From Caprella mutica (Eukaryota > Arthropoda > Malacostraca > Amphipoda > Caprellidae): 64,000 nt of DNA. The notes under the pieces are model-generated. The model was not told the DNA's origin. It searched no databases and saw only the letters and a program-made list of their open reading frames with translations. Below, in pieces: positions 31,655 to 42,698 of this stretch. The stretch lies in NCBI GenBank assembly GCA_947561585.1, contig CANNZV010000502.1, forward strand, positions 434,001-498,000, read 5' to 3'. How positions within the stretch are numbered: the first letter of the stretch is position 1; every line of letters begins with the position of its first letter. The position numbers were made by a program, and so were the translations under genes.

Positions 31655-31950
31655 TATTCAACGTAATCCCCTATTTGCGTAACTATTTCCTCAAATCGAT
31701 GTCGAGCAGCACCTGCAACGGCACGCAGCAGTTCTTGTGAAATTTCATATCAATGTCGAGTGAGAGAAGTTTTTAATTCGAAAACAGACTAGTGGACTTT
31801 CGAACAGACTACCAATTCAATAATAGGCCATACCGATAAATCCATCAGATTCAAATAAGGTGAACAAGAAGGCCAATCTTCTTTAGGCCAGAAACGCAGT
31901 AAATGATCTCTGCACTAATAATTGTGTGATGTTTGCCGTGTGAGCTGTGG
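31655..31950 (-). pseudogene. Decayed Tc1/mariner-IS630 superfamily transposase (C-terminal part)
   Basis: Read on the minus strand: AHTANITQLLVQRSF (about 31900-31946, the part after QQDGAP), then WPKEDWPSCSPYLNLMDLSV followed by WPIIE (31815-31890), equivalent to WP.SSPDLNPLD.SVWS.IES with Asp changed to Tyr. Later comes LLRAVAGAARHRFEEIV, and finally TQIGDYVE with a stop near 31655, matching the usual family C-terminus (GGYIE stop). Internal stops show it is inactive. The N-terminal half is absent or unrecognisable; a minus-strand frame at 31915-32172 upstream is not clearly part of it. Confidence 0.8.
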
Positions 31951-32225
31951 CCAAGTCATGCTAAATGGTCCAGAGTTTGCCATACTAATATAAGTCTTCC
32001 AAACAGTTGACCGAGCAACAGAACTGCTCCTACCTACCACACTGTTGGAGACGTAAGATCGGTGAGTTTTGACAGTGGTCTCCCTTTCCGATTGTAACTT
32101 CATTATTAAATTATTTAGGTCAAATTTTAATGAGATTGATGAAAATTTGGTTGTAGTAAAACCAGTAAACAATAGGAAATTATTAAAAGTTTAACATTAT
32201 TTGCTGCGATATTTAGGCCCCACCC

Positions 32226-32700
32226 TGTAGGAGACATTGCATTGATGGGAGGTGAATGGAGGGGACATTGCATTGATGGGAGGTGAATGGAGGGGACATT
32301 GAATTGATGGGAGATGAATGGAGGGGACATTGAATTGATGGGAGATGAATGGAGGAGACATTGCATTGATGGGAGATGAATGGAGGGGACATTGCATTGA
32401 TGAGAGATGAATGGATGGGACATTACATTGATGGGAGGTGAATGGAGAGGACATTGTATTGATGGGAGGTGAATGGAGAGGACATTACATTGATGGGAGG
32501 TGAATGGAGAGGACATTACATTGATGGGAGGTGAATGGAGGGGATATTGCATTGATGGGAGGTGAATGGAGGGGACATTGCATTGATGGGAGGTGAATGG
32601 AGGGGATATTGCATTGATGGAAGGTGAATGGAGGGGACATTGCATTGATGAGGGATGAATGGAGAGGACATTACATTGATGGGAGGTGAATGGATTGTTT
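32226..32700. repeat. 31-bp minisatellite (about 15 units)
   Basis: Units of 31 bp built on GACATTGCATTGATGGGAGG and TGAATGGAGGG. Variants include GAATTGATGGGAGATG and GAGAGGACATTACATTG. As 31 is not divisible by three, the minus-strand frame over it repeats its peptide every 31 residues (three units); this is an artefact, not a gene. Confidence 0.93.
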
Positions 32701-32813
32701 GATTATAATAAACTCACTGAAAATTGACTGAAGAATTATCGGATTAGTTCAGAAAATTAATGAGTATGAGAACCTAACAATGAAACATTATTATATCCTT
32801 AACCTCATAGCAT

Positions 32814-32838
32814 CTCTCTCTCTCTCTCTCTCTCTCAA
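32814..32838. repeat. (TC)n microsatellite
   Basis: About twelve TC dinucleotides, 200 bp upstream of the leucine-rich-repeat gene. CT/GA tracts can bind GAGA factor in insects, but nothing here shows that it does. Confidence 0.8.
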
Positions 32839-32983
32839 TCTTCTCTAGCTCTCAATTTCGCATATAAACAATGATGTGATGTTGAAAAAACCTAATAATC
32901 TGACTAACTTATTTCAAGAAGATATTACATCATGCAAAAATAATTGTTATCGTGCAAACGTGAGAAAGAGACAATCTGCTATC

Positions 32984-33000
32984 AGATAAGACTTATAAAT
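32984..33000 (+). promoter_or_regulatory. Candidate promoter: GATA site and TATA box
   Basis: AGATAAG (a consensus GATA-factor site) is followed at once by CTTATAAAT, a TATA-box-like element, 44-50 bp upstream of the ATG at 33043. A TATA box here would start transcription about 30 bp downstream and give a very short 5' leader. In insects GATA sites are common in gut and fat-body genes, in line with a secreted product. A promoter further upstream with an additional 5' exon is the alternative. Confidence 0.45.
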
Positions 33001-33042
33001 GACAGCACCGTTGCTATATCTAGCGACAGTGGTACAATCATC

Positions 33043-35027
33043 ATGTTTAACTTCATCATCCAATTACTTGTTCTGTCAAGTATTATTTCTCTCAGTGCTG
33101 GTGAATCCTTAACTGAATTTCTGGTCAATGAAACCAATCTCCAACAACCTCGCACCTACCCATGTCCGGAAGCAGTAGACATTGCCCCATGTGTCTGTAT
33201 TTACAATTTGGGCAATCTATTTCTGGACTGTACGTTCATATCGTCTGATGAAGATCTTGCCAACATCTTAGCAAAAAAGTTCCCCGTGACTGACTTCTAT
33301 CAGTTCAAAATGACCTCATCTTCTTCTCTAACAGCTCTCAATTTCACTTGTGGAGATGTGAAGTTCCGACATTTCTACCTGTCTCCTGGACCATTCCCAT
33401 CACTGGTAGAAGTCACTGATGATTTCTACCAGTCTTGTTCTTCTTCAGAATTTGAGAGTGTTGAATTTTATAATACACAGCTGTCATCACTGGTCTTCCC
33501 TCCTCCTCCACTTAGTGACCAAATAGCCGATTTTGATATGCCTTATTCTAATTTGGCATCAGTTCCTGTAATTAGAAGTGATAGTTTATCAGATCTTAAT
33601 CTCGGTGGTGGACAAATATCTCAAATAACTCCAGGTAATTAATTATAATATACTAAAGCAGCATACCTATATTTATCATACCAATTAGAACTGCAAACTA
33701 ACGATATTTTATATTTTTGTTTTCTTTATAAAATTAAATGATTAACTGAATAAGATAAATAATTTTTCGCTATGCACATTCGTTACTTTCAACGAATGTT
33801 GAAATTAGTTATAGCCAAGAGTGCTCATGGATGCTAAAAAGCTACTCAGGTAATAACATATTTCAACCTGAGCTGAAGATTGATCAATATCAGTATTAGG
33901 TATTAAAGACTAAAATATCTTGAAAACATATTACAACTTTAAATAATAATGTTAACTTTAATTCTTCCATTCTTTCTCATAGGAACATTCGACGAGATTC
34001 CAAACCTGAGGGAATTATATTTATATCGTAACAGCATCAAGACTCTGAAAAATGGCTCCATTCCCATCACTTACAATGGATATTTCTACAGTTTTCACGA
34101 GAATGAATTGGAGGCAATAGAGCCAGGAGCATTCTCTTTGAAAGGAGAACCGAGTAAGTCAATTAATAATTATGCAATAAATTAATAATACATTTTTATC
34201 TTCATTGAAGTTGTCACCATTTGTCAAAATACGAAATATTGAACTTCACATCACGTAAATGGTTAACATATTCATATATTTTATTTACACATTAATGTCT
34301 CTTTTCTCTTCCCCAGCACTGAATTCCTTGTACATTCGCCTATATGGCAACCTCCTGGAGACGATTGATGCCTCAGTCTTTGAATTGCTGATGCCTTACA
34401 TTGGTATACTCGACATTTACGGTAATTTCTTCATTAGTTCTAAATTCATCACCTTTCATTGTGAGGGTTTAGCCTAATTCACATCACAGTATTTGAAGAG
34501 TGGCGGTTTACATTTCGGAAATACCATTCGACGTTTAATAATTGTACATGCACATTTTCAAATAATTGACAAAATAGGTGTCTAATTTTAGATGGAATAT
34601 TTAAATATCAGAAATAACATAGTAACATAACATAAAATATAGTCCCGTAATAGAATTGAACACTACAATTACATATTTAAAAAAATGACAATTCAGTGTA
34701 TACGAAGTAGGTGTCTAGTTTTAGATGGAATATTTAAACATGAGAAATTGCATATTTGAAATTTAGTGCCGTAATAGTGGAGGCACGTAAAGTTATCCTA
34801 ACATATAAATGAGTGACAATGCCCTTTGAATTAGATCCTGTGAACTTCCTTTATTGAATATTCTTCTAATTTACGCAGACAATCCACTGGACTGCGGTTG
34901 TGACTTTGCCTGGATTATTCTAAACCCTGAATACCTGGCGAAAGTGACACAAAATGGAAATCCTAAATGCGATGATGGAGCATTGCTGACTGACTTGGAT
35001 CCTGCCCAATATGAACAGTCCAGTTGA
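33043..35027 (+). CDS. Secreted leucine-rich-repeat protein, oplophorus-luciferin monooxygenase non-catalytic subunit-like (4 exons)
   Basis: Coding exons 33043-33634, 33983-34153, 34317-34421 and 34879-35027 join to 338 residues plus stop TGA. All three introns have GT/AG ends and are in phase 1. Residues 1-19 form a signal peptide. A cysteine-rich N-cap follows (Cys41, 50, 52, 63; CPEAVDIAPCVCIY). The middle is degenerate leucine-rich repeats, clear ones being IPNLRELYLYRNSIKTL, NELEAIEPGAFSL and LNSLYIRLYGNLLETIDASV. The C-cap has DNPLDCGCDFAW (Cys295, 297) and Cys320. This layout, including the CPCVC-like cap and the NPLDCGCDxAW...CxDGxxLxDLDP end, is that of arthropod proteins named after the non-catalytic subunit of oplophorus luciferase. 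In non-luminous arthropods their role is unknown, probably extracellular binding. N-glycosylation sequons are present (NET, NFT, NGS). The start was chosen because the signal peptide follows it directly; the frame is open upstream to 32944 without a better signal. Confidence 0.88.
33635..33982 (+). other. Intron 1 of the leucine-rich-repeat gene
   Basis: Begins GTAATT after CTCCAG and ends CTTTCTCATAG before GAACATTC. Phase 1; 348 bp, AT-rich. Confidence 0.85.
34154..34316 (+). other. Intron 2 of the leucine-rich-repeat gene
   Basis: Begins GTAAGTC and ends in a pyrimidine-rich CTTTTCTCTTCCCCAG. Phase 1; 163 bp. Confidence 0.87.
34422..34878 (+). other. Intron 3 of the leucine-rich-repeat gene
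   Basis: Begins GTAATTTC and ends TTCTAATTTACGCAG. Phase 1; 457 bp. It contains an internal imperfect duplication of GGTGTCTA(A/G)TTTTAGATGG and ATATTTAAA (34578-34605 and 34709-34736). Confidence 0.85.
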
Positions 35028-35153
35028 TTTTATTGATTAACTCAGTAATTGATAAGAACTTTATTCTACTAAAACGTTCAATGGTCTTCACACTTTAGTG
35101 TCATCAAGCCAAATTTTATTCTAACTTAGTAATTGATTCTATTTTATAAATAG

Positions 35154-35159
35154 AATAAA
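35154..35159 (+). terminator. Candidate polyadenylation signal AATAAA
   Basis: AATAAA lies 127 bp after the stop codon of the leucine-rich-repeat gene, giving a short 3' UTR. AT-rich DNA makes chance AATAAA common, so this is only a candidate. Confidence 0.45.
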
Positions 35160-35599
35160 CAGTGTATTAAAAGCGCATTTTTATTTTCCAAATAGTACTA
35201 ACTGTTCAAGAACAAATTTCTTCTGATAATTTCAATTCATTTGGGTGGAATAAACTAAAAGAAAGAAAATTAGTTCATTATAGAATAAATAAGAAATGAA
35301 GATATTGAAAGAAATCTATTAGGGGAATCTTGAGAACCTCTAAAATACCAAGAAAATTTAAAAGAAATATATATTTCAGTAACGATATTTGAAACCAAAA
35401 TTACCAGAAACAAAAATGGAAATTACTAAATTGGAATTAGAAATTTAGAGAGATGAGGTATCATGGATACCAATTAAATACGTAATAATTTTACCTGCTG
35501 GTTGCATGGATAACAATTAAAATTAAATAATTATTATTAAATCGTTTTTTCCTTATGCAGCCGAAGATGTGAAATCAACCATTGCTTATAAAAATAGAA
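35160..35599. other. AT-rich spacer
   Basis: Nothing recognisable between the gene's 3' end and the repeat at 35600. Confidence 0.5.
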
Positions 35600-36420
35600 T
35601 TAACTAGATTACGTGCACTCGTTAGAGAGTATACCGTCGCCGCCTCTTATCCGTTTGCTACCAAAATCTGATAAACTGGTGACTGGATAGTGTCCAATCG
35701 ACCCACCAAGTTTCATGCAATATGGTTCAACACTTTTTGAGTTATTGAGTTATAAATGACCTTGACCTTTGACCGGATCGCTTCCAAAATTCTATCAGAT
35801 TGTTCGTGGACATTGTCCAATCGTCCCATCAAATTTCAGACAATTTGGTTGAATACTTTTTGAGTTATTGAGTTATAAGTGACCTTGACCTTTGACCGGA
35901 TCGCTTCCAAAATTCTATCAGATTGTTCGTGGACATTGTCCAATCGTCCCATCAAATTTCAGACAATTTGGTTGAATACTTTTTGAGTTATTGAGTTATA
36001 AGTGACCTTGACCTTTGACCGGATCGCTTCCAAAATTCTATCAGATTGTTCGTGGACATTGTCCAATCGTCCCATCAAATTTCAGACAATTTGGTTGAAT
36101 ACTTTTTGAGTTATTGAGTTATAAGTGACCTTGACCTTGACCTTTGACCCGATCACTCCCAAAATCTAACAAAGTGGTTTCTGTATATTGAGCAATCGTC
36201 CCACCAAGTTTCACGCAATAAGGTGCAATACTTTTTGAGTTATAAATGACCATGACCTTGAATTTTGACCAGGTCGCTCCTAAAAGTCTACCAGCAGGTC
36301 ACTGGACATTGACCAATCGTTTTACCAAATTTCGAGCAATTTGGTTGAATACTTTTTCAGTAATGCGAATAACAAGATGGTAAATAAATTAATTAGTAAA
36401 TAAATAAATAAATGCCGTCA
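35600..36420 (+). repeat. Dispersed repeat, copy 2, with a 123-bp tandem expansion carrying nuclear-receptor-like motifs
   Basis: After a short head (GCACTCGTTAGAGAGTATAC, 35612-35631) come six modules. TGACCTTGACC starts at 35757, 35880, 36003 and 36126, exactly 123 bp apart, and a weaker copy lies at 36247. Each of the four contains TGACCTTGACCTTTGACC; the fourth has one extra TTGACC. On the reverse strand this reads as a TCAAGGTCA extended half-site (FTZ-F1/ERR type) overlapping a DR1 (GGTCA-A-AGGTCA; HNF4/USP type). Other shared blocks are GATCGCTTCCAAAATTCTAT, CAATCGTCCCATCAAATTTC and GAATACTTTTTGAGTTATTG. The middle three units are almost identical. The copy ends GCGAATAACAAGATGG plus an (AAAT)n-like tail. 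Confidence 0.9.
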
Positions 36421-36822
36421 ATAATATAACCTTCACGCATTCTGCGAAGATAATTATACTAATTATGTTTTAATTTTTTTTAACCTAAGCAATAATAGTT
36501 AGCACTCTGTTACCTTTATTTGAATAAATATTTATATTAACAAAGTGAATGAAAAATTCTCAGTGAACTCTGTAGAGTTTTGAGATGTCAAGTATCGCAC
36601 TCCAACTTGTTTCTTTTTCTCTTTTTATAAATTATCTAACAGAAAGAATTTTAATTAGCTCTTCAAAAATTAATTAGAAGATAATTAAAATTAAATATTA
36701 GGTACGAATTTATTCGAACCGTGAAACAAATGAGAAAATGTATATTTTCATAATCTCTCTATATTTTTCACCTAATATATTATTACTATTGTATTTACTT
36801 TCCCACGTGTATCCCCGTGCAG
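36421..36822. other. AT-rich DNA upstream of the transporter exon
   Basis: The last part (36780-36822) is a plausible intron end: pyrimidine-rich CTTTCCCACGTG and ATCCCCGTGCAG. No other feature. Confidence 0.5.
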
Positions 36823-36985
36823 TGCCATGGGCCGATATTGATCCCGAGGCAGCACTGGTGGAGGCTTTCAGCAGCAAAGTGGTAGCACTGGGATTATTTG
36901 CTGGTGTTAGTGTCTCCATATTTGGGACAATGTTCCCCCTGCCTAGATTGTATACGATATGGCTAAAAATGGACTCATATTCAAA
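36823..36985 (+). pseudogene. Isolated, frameshifted exon of a cationic amino acid transporter (SLC7/CAT-like)
   Basis: After a good acceptor (GTGCAG) the frame reads VPWADIDPEAALVEAFSS and then VVALGLFAGVSVSIFGTMFPLPRL. This is the region of CAT-type transporters containing the P-x-x-x-I/L-D-P/x-A-x-x-x-A-F segment and a membrane helix ending in the diagnostic MFPLPR. At 36949-36950 a one-base loss (TTGGTATAC reduced to TTGTATAC) shifts the frame; the downstream bases continue as YDMAKNGLIFK in the next frame. TGA follows at 36986-36988 with no donor site visible. No other exons of the gene are nearby. A pseudogene fragment is likely; an assembly error in a real exon is the alternative. Confidence 0.72.
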
Positions 36986-37142
36986 TGAGGCACAAATATA
37001 TCATTCATATATGCATTCACTTTTAGAAAAACAGATGAAATAAAATTATCTTTCAGAATTATAGAAAAAATATTAAATGTAAAGAAACATATATATAAGA
37101 AAAATCAATTTCATTCGTTTCTCTTTTACCTTCTCAAACTGC

Positions 37143-37395
37143 TGAATTCATTTATTTATTTATTTTTCATCTTGTTATTCGCATAACTTAAAAAGTATTC
37201 AACCAAATTGCCTCAAATTTGGTTGCAATGTCGTCATTATCCAGGATAGCTCAAAAAGTATTCAACGAAACTGCTTGAAATTTGGTGGGACGATTGCTCA
37301 ATAGCCAGGAATCAATTGGTTAGATTTTGGGAGCTAACAGGTCAGTGGTCAAGGTCATTTATAACACAAGGATTATTGGATGGCCAAGGTCATAT
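37143..37395 (-). repeat. Dispersed repeat with nuclear-receptor-like motifs, copy 3 (inverted)
   Basis: The reverse complement begins at the tail (ATTTATTTATTTATTTTTCA, CATCTTGTTATTCGCA) and proceeds through the CAACCAAATTGC, TGGGACGATTGC and GATTTTGGGAGC blocks to GGTCAGTGGTCAAGGTCATT (about 37340-37360). The same end as copies 1 and 2, in the opposite orientation. The motif core is less well kept here. Confidence 0.82.
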
Positions 37396-38231
37396 AAAAG
37401 CAGTGACGAATTTGTGCGCTGTACGAGTGTCCGTCATCTACATACTCCATCATTGCCAGTCCAGTTAAAAACAAATATGGCCACCAACTCTCAATCGCAA
37501 CAACATGTGAGGATGCCTCTCTTAATTATTTATTTTATTGAAGCTTTCCTAAGAGTAACAGATATACTCATATTTAGAGGACCAATTTCTTCAAAAGTTC
37601 GGTACATTCAAGCAATAACGCATCCTAATTCTATGGAGAGGCTCTCTGAGTCCTTCCCAGTCACATATATAATTGATGTACATCCTGTAGTTAGAGTAAT
37701 CCTTTCTAAAGGTCATTCCAACTTCCACCACCTTGCAACTTGTCAAAGGACTGCATGTACACTGATTGAATGTTGCTACAGTACGACTCTTCAGTAATTT
37801 GCATTCAATATAATTTGCAATCTTGGTATGAATGGAATAGTTTATTAAAGGTTGAAGTGATTAAAAAAGTGATCAGCTTTTTAACGATGGCCTCAGTGTA
37901 CTGGTTTCGAATTATTTCTTTTAAAGGATTTTGAAAACATTTTCTAATTTAAGCGATGAAAAACAAAGGGAACGAGTTATACAATTCCTTTCACAAATAC
38001 ATTATATGGATTACAGGGCCAAATTATATGTAAAAACATGTACTTTTATTAAATTGAAATTTTAGAAGTGACTAATTGAAATATGTAAATATAAAAAATT
38101 CATAGAGAATTTCTATTGGATAGTGAAATGATTTTCTCTCTTTTGAGAGTGGAGGATATGACAGTTAGTTGAATATAGGTAGAATTACACATTTTCTCCA
38201 TATTATGTATTTTAGATTTTATAGATTTAGA
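37396..38231. other. Spacer before the satellite, with an unrecognised open frame
   Basis: A 156-codon forward frame (37327-37797) starts inside the inverted repeat copy and runs on into unique DNA. Its product resembles no family I know, and the N-terminal third is repeat-derived. I leave it as uncertain. The last 300 bp are AT-rich and lead into the satellite. Confidence 0.4.
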
Positions 38232-41200
38232 GTAGTTAGGTATAATGAATACATTATTCAGTTTTCAATGTAGTAGTAAGGTATAACGAATACATTATTC
38301 AGTTTTCAATGTAGTAGTAAGGTATAACGAATACATTATTCAGCTTTCAATGTAGTAGTAAGGTACAATGAATACATTATTCAGTTTTCAATGTAGTAGT
38401 AAGGTATAACGAATGCATCATTCAGTTTTCAATGTAGTAGTAAGGTATAACGAATGCATTATTCAGTTTTCAATGTAGTAGTAAGGTATAACGAATACAT
38501 TATTCAGTTTTCAATATAGTAGTAAGGTATAACGAATACATTATTCAGCTTTCAATGTAGTAGTAAGGTACAATGAATACATTATTCAGTTTTCAATGTA
38601 GTAGTAAGGTATAACGAATGCATTATTCAGTTTTCAATGTAGTAGTAAGGTATAACGAATGCATTATTCAGTTTTCAATGTAGTAGTAAGGTACAATGAA
38701 TACATAATTCAGTTTTCAATGTAGTAGTAAGGTATAACGAATGCATTATTCAGTTTTCAATGTAGTAGTAAGGTATAACGAATACATTATTCAGCTTTCA
38801 ATGTAGTAGTAAGGTACAATGAATACATTATTCAGTTTTCAATGTAGTAATAAGGTATAACGAATGCATTATTCAGCTTTCAATGTAGTAGTAAGGTATA
38901 ACGAATGCATTATTCAGTTTTCAATGTAGTAGTAAGGTATAACGAATACATTATTCAGTTTTCAATGTAGTAGTAAGGTATAACGAATACATTATTCAGT
39001 TTTCAATGTAGTAGTAAGGTATAACGAATACATTATTCAGTTTTCAATGTAGTAGTAAGGTATAACGAATGCATTATTCAGTTTTCAATGTAGTAGTAAG
39101 GTTTAACGAATACATTATTCAGCTTTCAATGTAGTAGTAAGGTACAATGAATACATTATTCAGTTTTCAATGTAGTAGTAAGGTATAACGAATACATTAT
39201 TCAGTTTTCAATGTAGTAGTAAAATATAACGAATACATTATTCAGCTTTCAATGTAGTAGTAAGGTATAACGAATACATTATTCAGCTTTCAATGTAGTA
39301 GTAAGGTACAATGAATACATTATTCAGTTTTCAATGTAGTAGTAAGGTATAACGAATACATTATTCAGTTTTCAATGTAGTAGTAAGGTATAACGAATAC
39401 CTTATTCAGCTTTCAATGTAGAAGTAAGGTATAACGAATACATTATTCAGCTTTCAATGTAGTAGTAAGGTACAATGAATACATTATTCAGTTTTCAATG
39501 TAGTAAGGTATAACGAATGCATTATTCAGTTTTCAATGTAGTAGTAAGGTATAACGAATACATTATTCAGTTTTCAATGTAGTAGTAAGGTATAACGAAT
39601 ACATTATTCAGCTTTCAATGTAGTAGTAAGGTACAATGAATACATTATTCAGTTTTCAATGTAGTAGTAAGGTATAACGAATACATTATTCAGCTTTCAA
39701 TGTAGTAGTAAGGTACAATGAATACATTATTCAGTTTTCAATGTAGTAGTAAGGTATAACGAATACATTATTCAGTTTTCAATGTAGTAGTAAGGTATAA
39801 CGAATACATTATTCAGTTTTCAATATAGTAGTAAGGTATAACGAATACATTATTCAGCTTTCAATGTAGTAGTAAGGTACAATGAATACATTATTCAGTT
39901 TTCAATGTAGTAGTAAGGTATAACGAATGCATTATTCAGTTTTCAATGTAGTAGTAAGGTATAACGAATGCATTATTCAGTTTTCAATGTAGTAGTAAGG
40001 TACAATGAATACATAATTCAGTTTTCAATGTAGTAGTAAGGTATAACGAATGCATTATTCAGTTTTCAATGTAGTAGTAAGGTATAACGAATACATTATT
40101 CAGCTTTCAATGTAGTAGTAAGGTACAATGAATACATTATTCAGTTTTCAATGTAGTAGTAAGGTATAACGAATGCATTATTCAGTTTTCAATGTAGTAG
40201 TAAGGTACAATGAATACATAATTCAGTTTTCAATGTAGTAGTAAGGTATAACGAATACATTATTCAGTTTTCAATGTAGTAGTAAGGTATAACGAATACA
40301 TTATTCAGCTTTCAATGTAGTAGTAAGGTACAATGAATACATTATTCAGTTTTCAATGTAGTAGTAAGGTATAACGAATACATTATTCAGCTTTCAATGT
40401 AGTAGTAAGGTACAATGAATACATTATTCAGTTTTCGATGTAGTAGTAAGGTATAACGAATACATTATTCAGTTTTCAATGTAGTAGTAAGGTATAACGA
40501 ATACATTATTCAGTTTTCAATATAGTAGTAAGGTATAACGAATACATTATTCAGCTTTCAATGTAGTAGTAAGGTACAATGAATACATTATTCAGTTTTC
40601 AATGTAGTAGTAAGGTATAACGAATGCATTATTCAGTTTTCAATGTAGTAGTAAGGTATAACGAATGCATTATTCAGTTTTCAATGTAGTAGTAAGGTAC
40701 AATGAATACATAATTCAGTTTTCAATGTAGTAGTAAGGTATAACGAATGCATTATTCAGTTTTCAATGTAGTAGTAAGGTATAACGAATACATTATTCAG
40801 CTTTCAATGTAGTAGTAAGGTACAATGAATACATTATTCAGTTTTCAATGTAGTAGTAAGGTATAACGAATGCATTATTCAGTTTTCAATGTAGTAGTAA
40901 GGTACAATGAATACATAATTCAGTTTTCAATGTAGTAGTAAGGTATAACGAATGCATTATTCAGTTTTCAATGTAGTAGTAAGGTATAACGAATACATTA
41001 TTCAGCTTTCAATGTAGTAGTAAGGTACAATGAATACATTATTCAGTTTTCAATGTAGTAGTAAGGTATAACGAATGCATTATTCAGCTTTCAATGTAGT
41101 AGTAAGGTTTAACGAATGCATTATTCAGTTTTCAATGTAGTAGTAAGGTATAACGAATACATTATTCAGTTTTCAATGTAGTAGTAAGGTATAACGAATA

Positions 41201-42698
41201 CATTATTCAGTTTTCAATGTAGTAGTAAGGTATAACGAATACATTATTCAGTTTTCAATGTAGTAGTAAGGTATAACGAATGCATTATTCAGTTTTCAAT
41301 GTAGTAGTAAGGTATAACGAATACATTATTCAGCTTTCAATGTAGTAGTAAGGTACAATGAATACATTATTCAGTTTTCAATGTAGTAGTAAGGTATAAC
41401 GAATACATTATTCAGTTTTCAATGTAGTAGTAAGGTATAACGAATACATTATTCAGCTTTCAATGTAGTAGTAAGGTATAACGAATACATTATTCAGCTT
41501 TCAATGTAGTAGTAAGGTACAATGAATACATTATTCAGTTTTCAATGTAGTAGTAAGGTATAACGAATACATTATTCAGTTTTCAATGTAGTAGTAAGGT
41601 ATAACGAATACATTATTCAGCTTTCAATGTAGAAGTAAGGTATAACGAATACATTATTCAGCTTTCAATGTAGTAGTAAGGTACAATGAATACATTATTC
41701 AGTTTTCAATGTAGTAGTAAGGTATAACGAATGCATTATTCAGTTTTCAATGTAGTAGTAAGGTATAACGAATACATTATTCAGTTTTCAATGTAGTAGT
41801 AAGGTATAAGGAATACATTATTCAGCTTTCAATGTAGAAGTAAGGTACAATGAATACATTATTCAGTTTTCAATGTAGTAGTAAGGTATAACGAATACAT
41901 TATTCAGCTTTCAATGTAGTAGTAAGGTACAATGAATACATTATTCAGTTTTCAATGTAGTAGTAAGGTATAACGAATACATTATTCAGTTTTCAATGTA
42001 GTAGTAAGGTATAACGAATACATTATTCAGTTTTCAATATAGTAGTAAGGTATAACGAATACATTATTCAGCTTTCAATGTAGTAGTAAGGTACAATGAA
42101 TACATTATTCAGTTTTCAATGTAGTAGTAAGGTATAACGAATGCATTATTCAGTTTTCAATGTAGTAGTAAGGTATAACGAATGCATTATTCAGTTTTCA
42201 ATGTAGTAGTAAGGTACAATGAATACATAATTCAGTTTTCAATGTAGTAGTAAGGTATAACGAATGCATTATTCAGTTTTCAATGTAGTAGTAAGGTATA
42301 ACGAATACATTATTCAGCTTTCAATGTAGTAGTAAGGTACAATGAATACATTATTCAGTTTTCAATGTAGTAGTAAGGTATAACGAATGCATTATTCAGT
42401 TTTCAATGTAGTAGTAAGGTATAACGAATGCATTATTCAGTTTTCAATGTAGTAGTAAGGTATAACGAATACATTATTCAGTTTTCAATGTAGTAGTAAG
42501 GTATAACGAATACATTATTCAGCTTTCAATGTAGTAGTAAGGTACAATGAATACATTATTCAGTTTTCAATGTAGTAGTAAGGTATAACGAATACATTAT
42601 TCAGTTTTCAATGTAGTAGTAAGGTATAACGAATACATTATTCAGCTTTCAATGTAGTAGTAAGGTATAACGAATACATTATTCAGCTTTCAATGTAG

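Noticed and set aside
32127..32645. Minus-strand 172-codon frame with Pro/His/Ser repeats
   Set aside because: It is an artefact of the 31-bp minisatellite: the peptide period equals three DNA units.
37327..37797. 156-codon forward frame
   Set aside because: It starts inside a dispersed repeat copy, has no recognisable domain, signal or splice context, and its composition is that of translated non-coding DNA. Kept only as a note.
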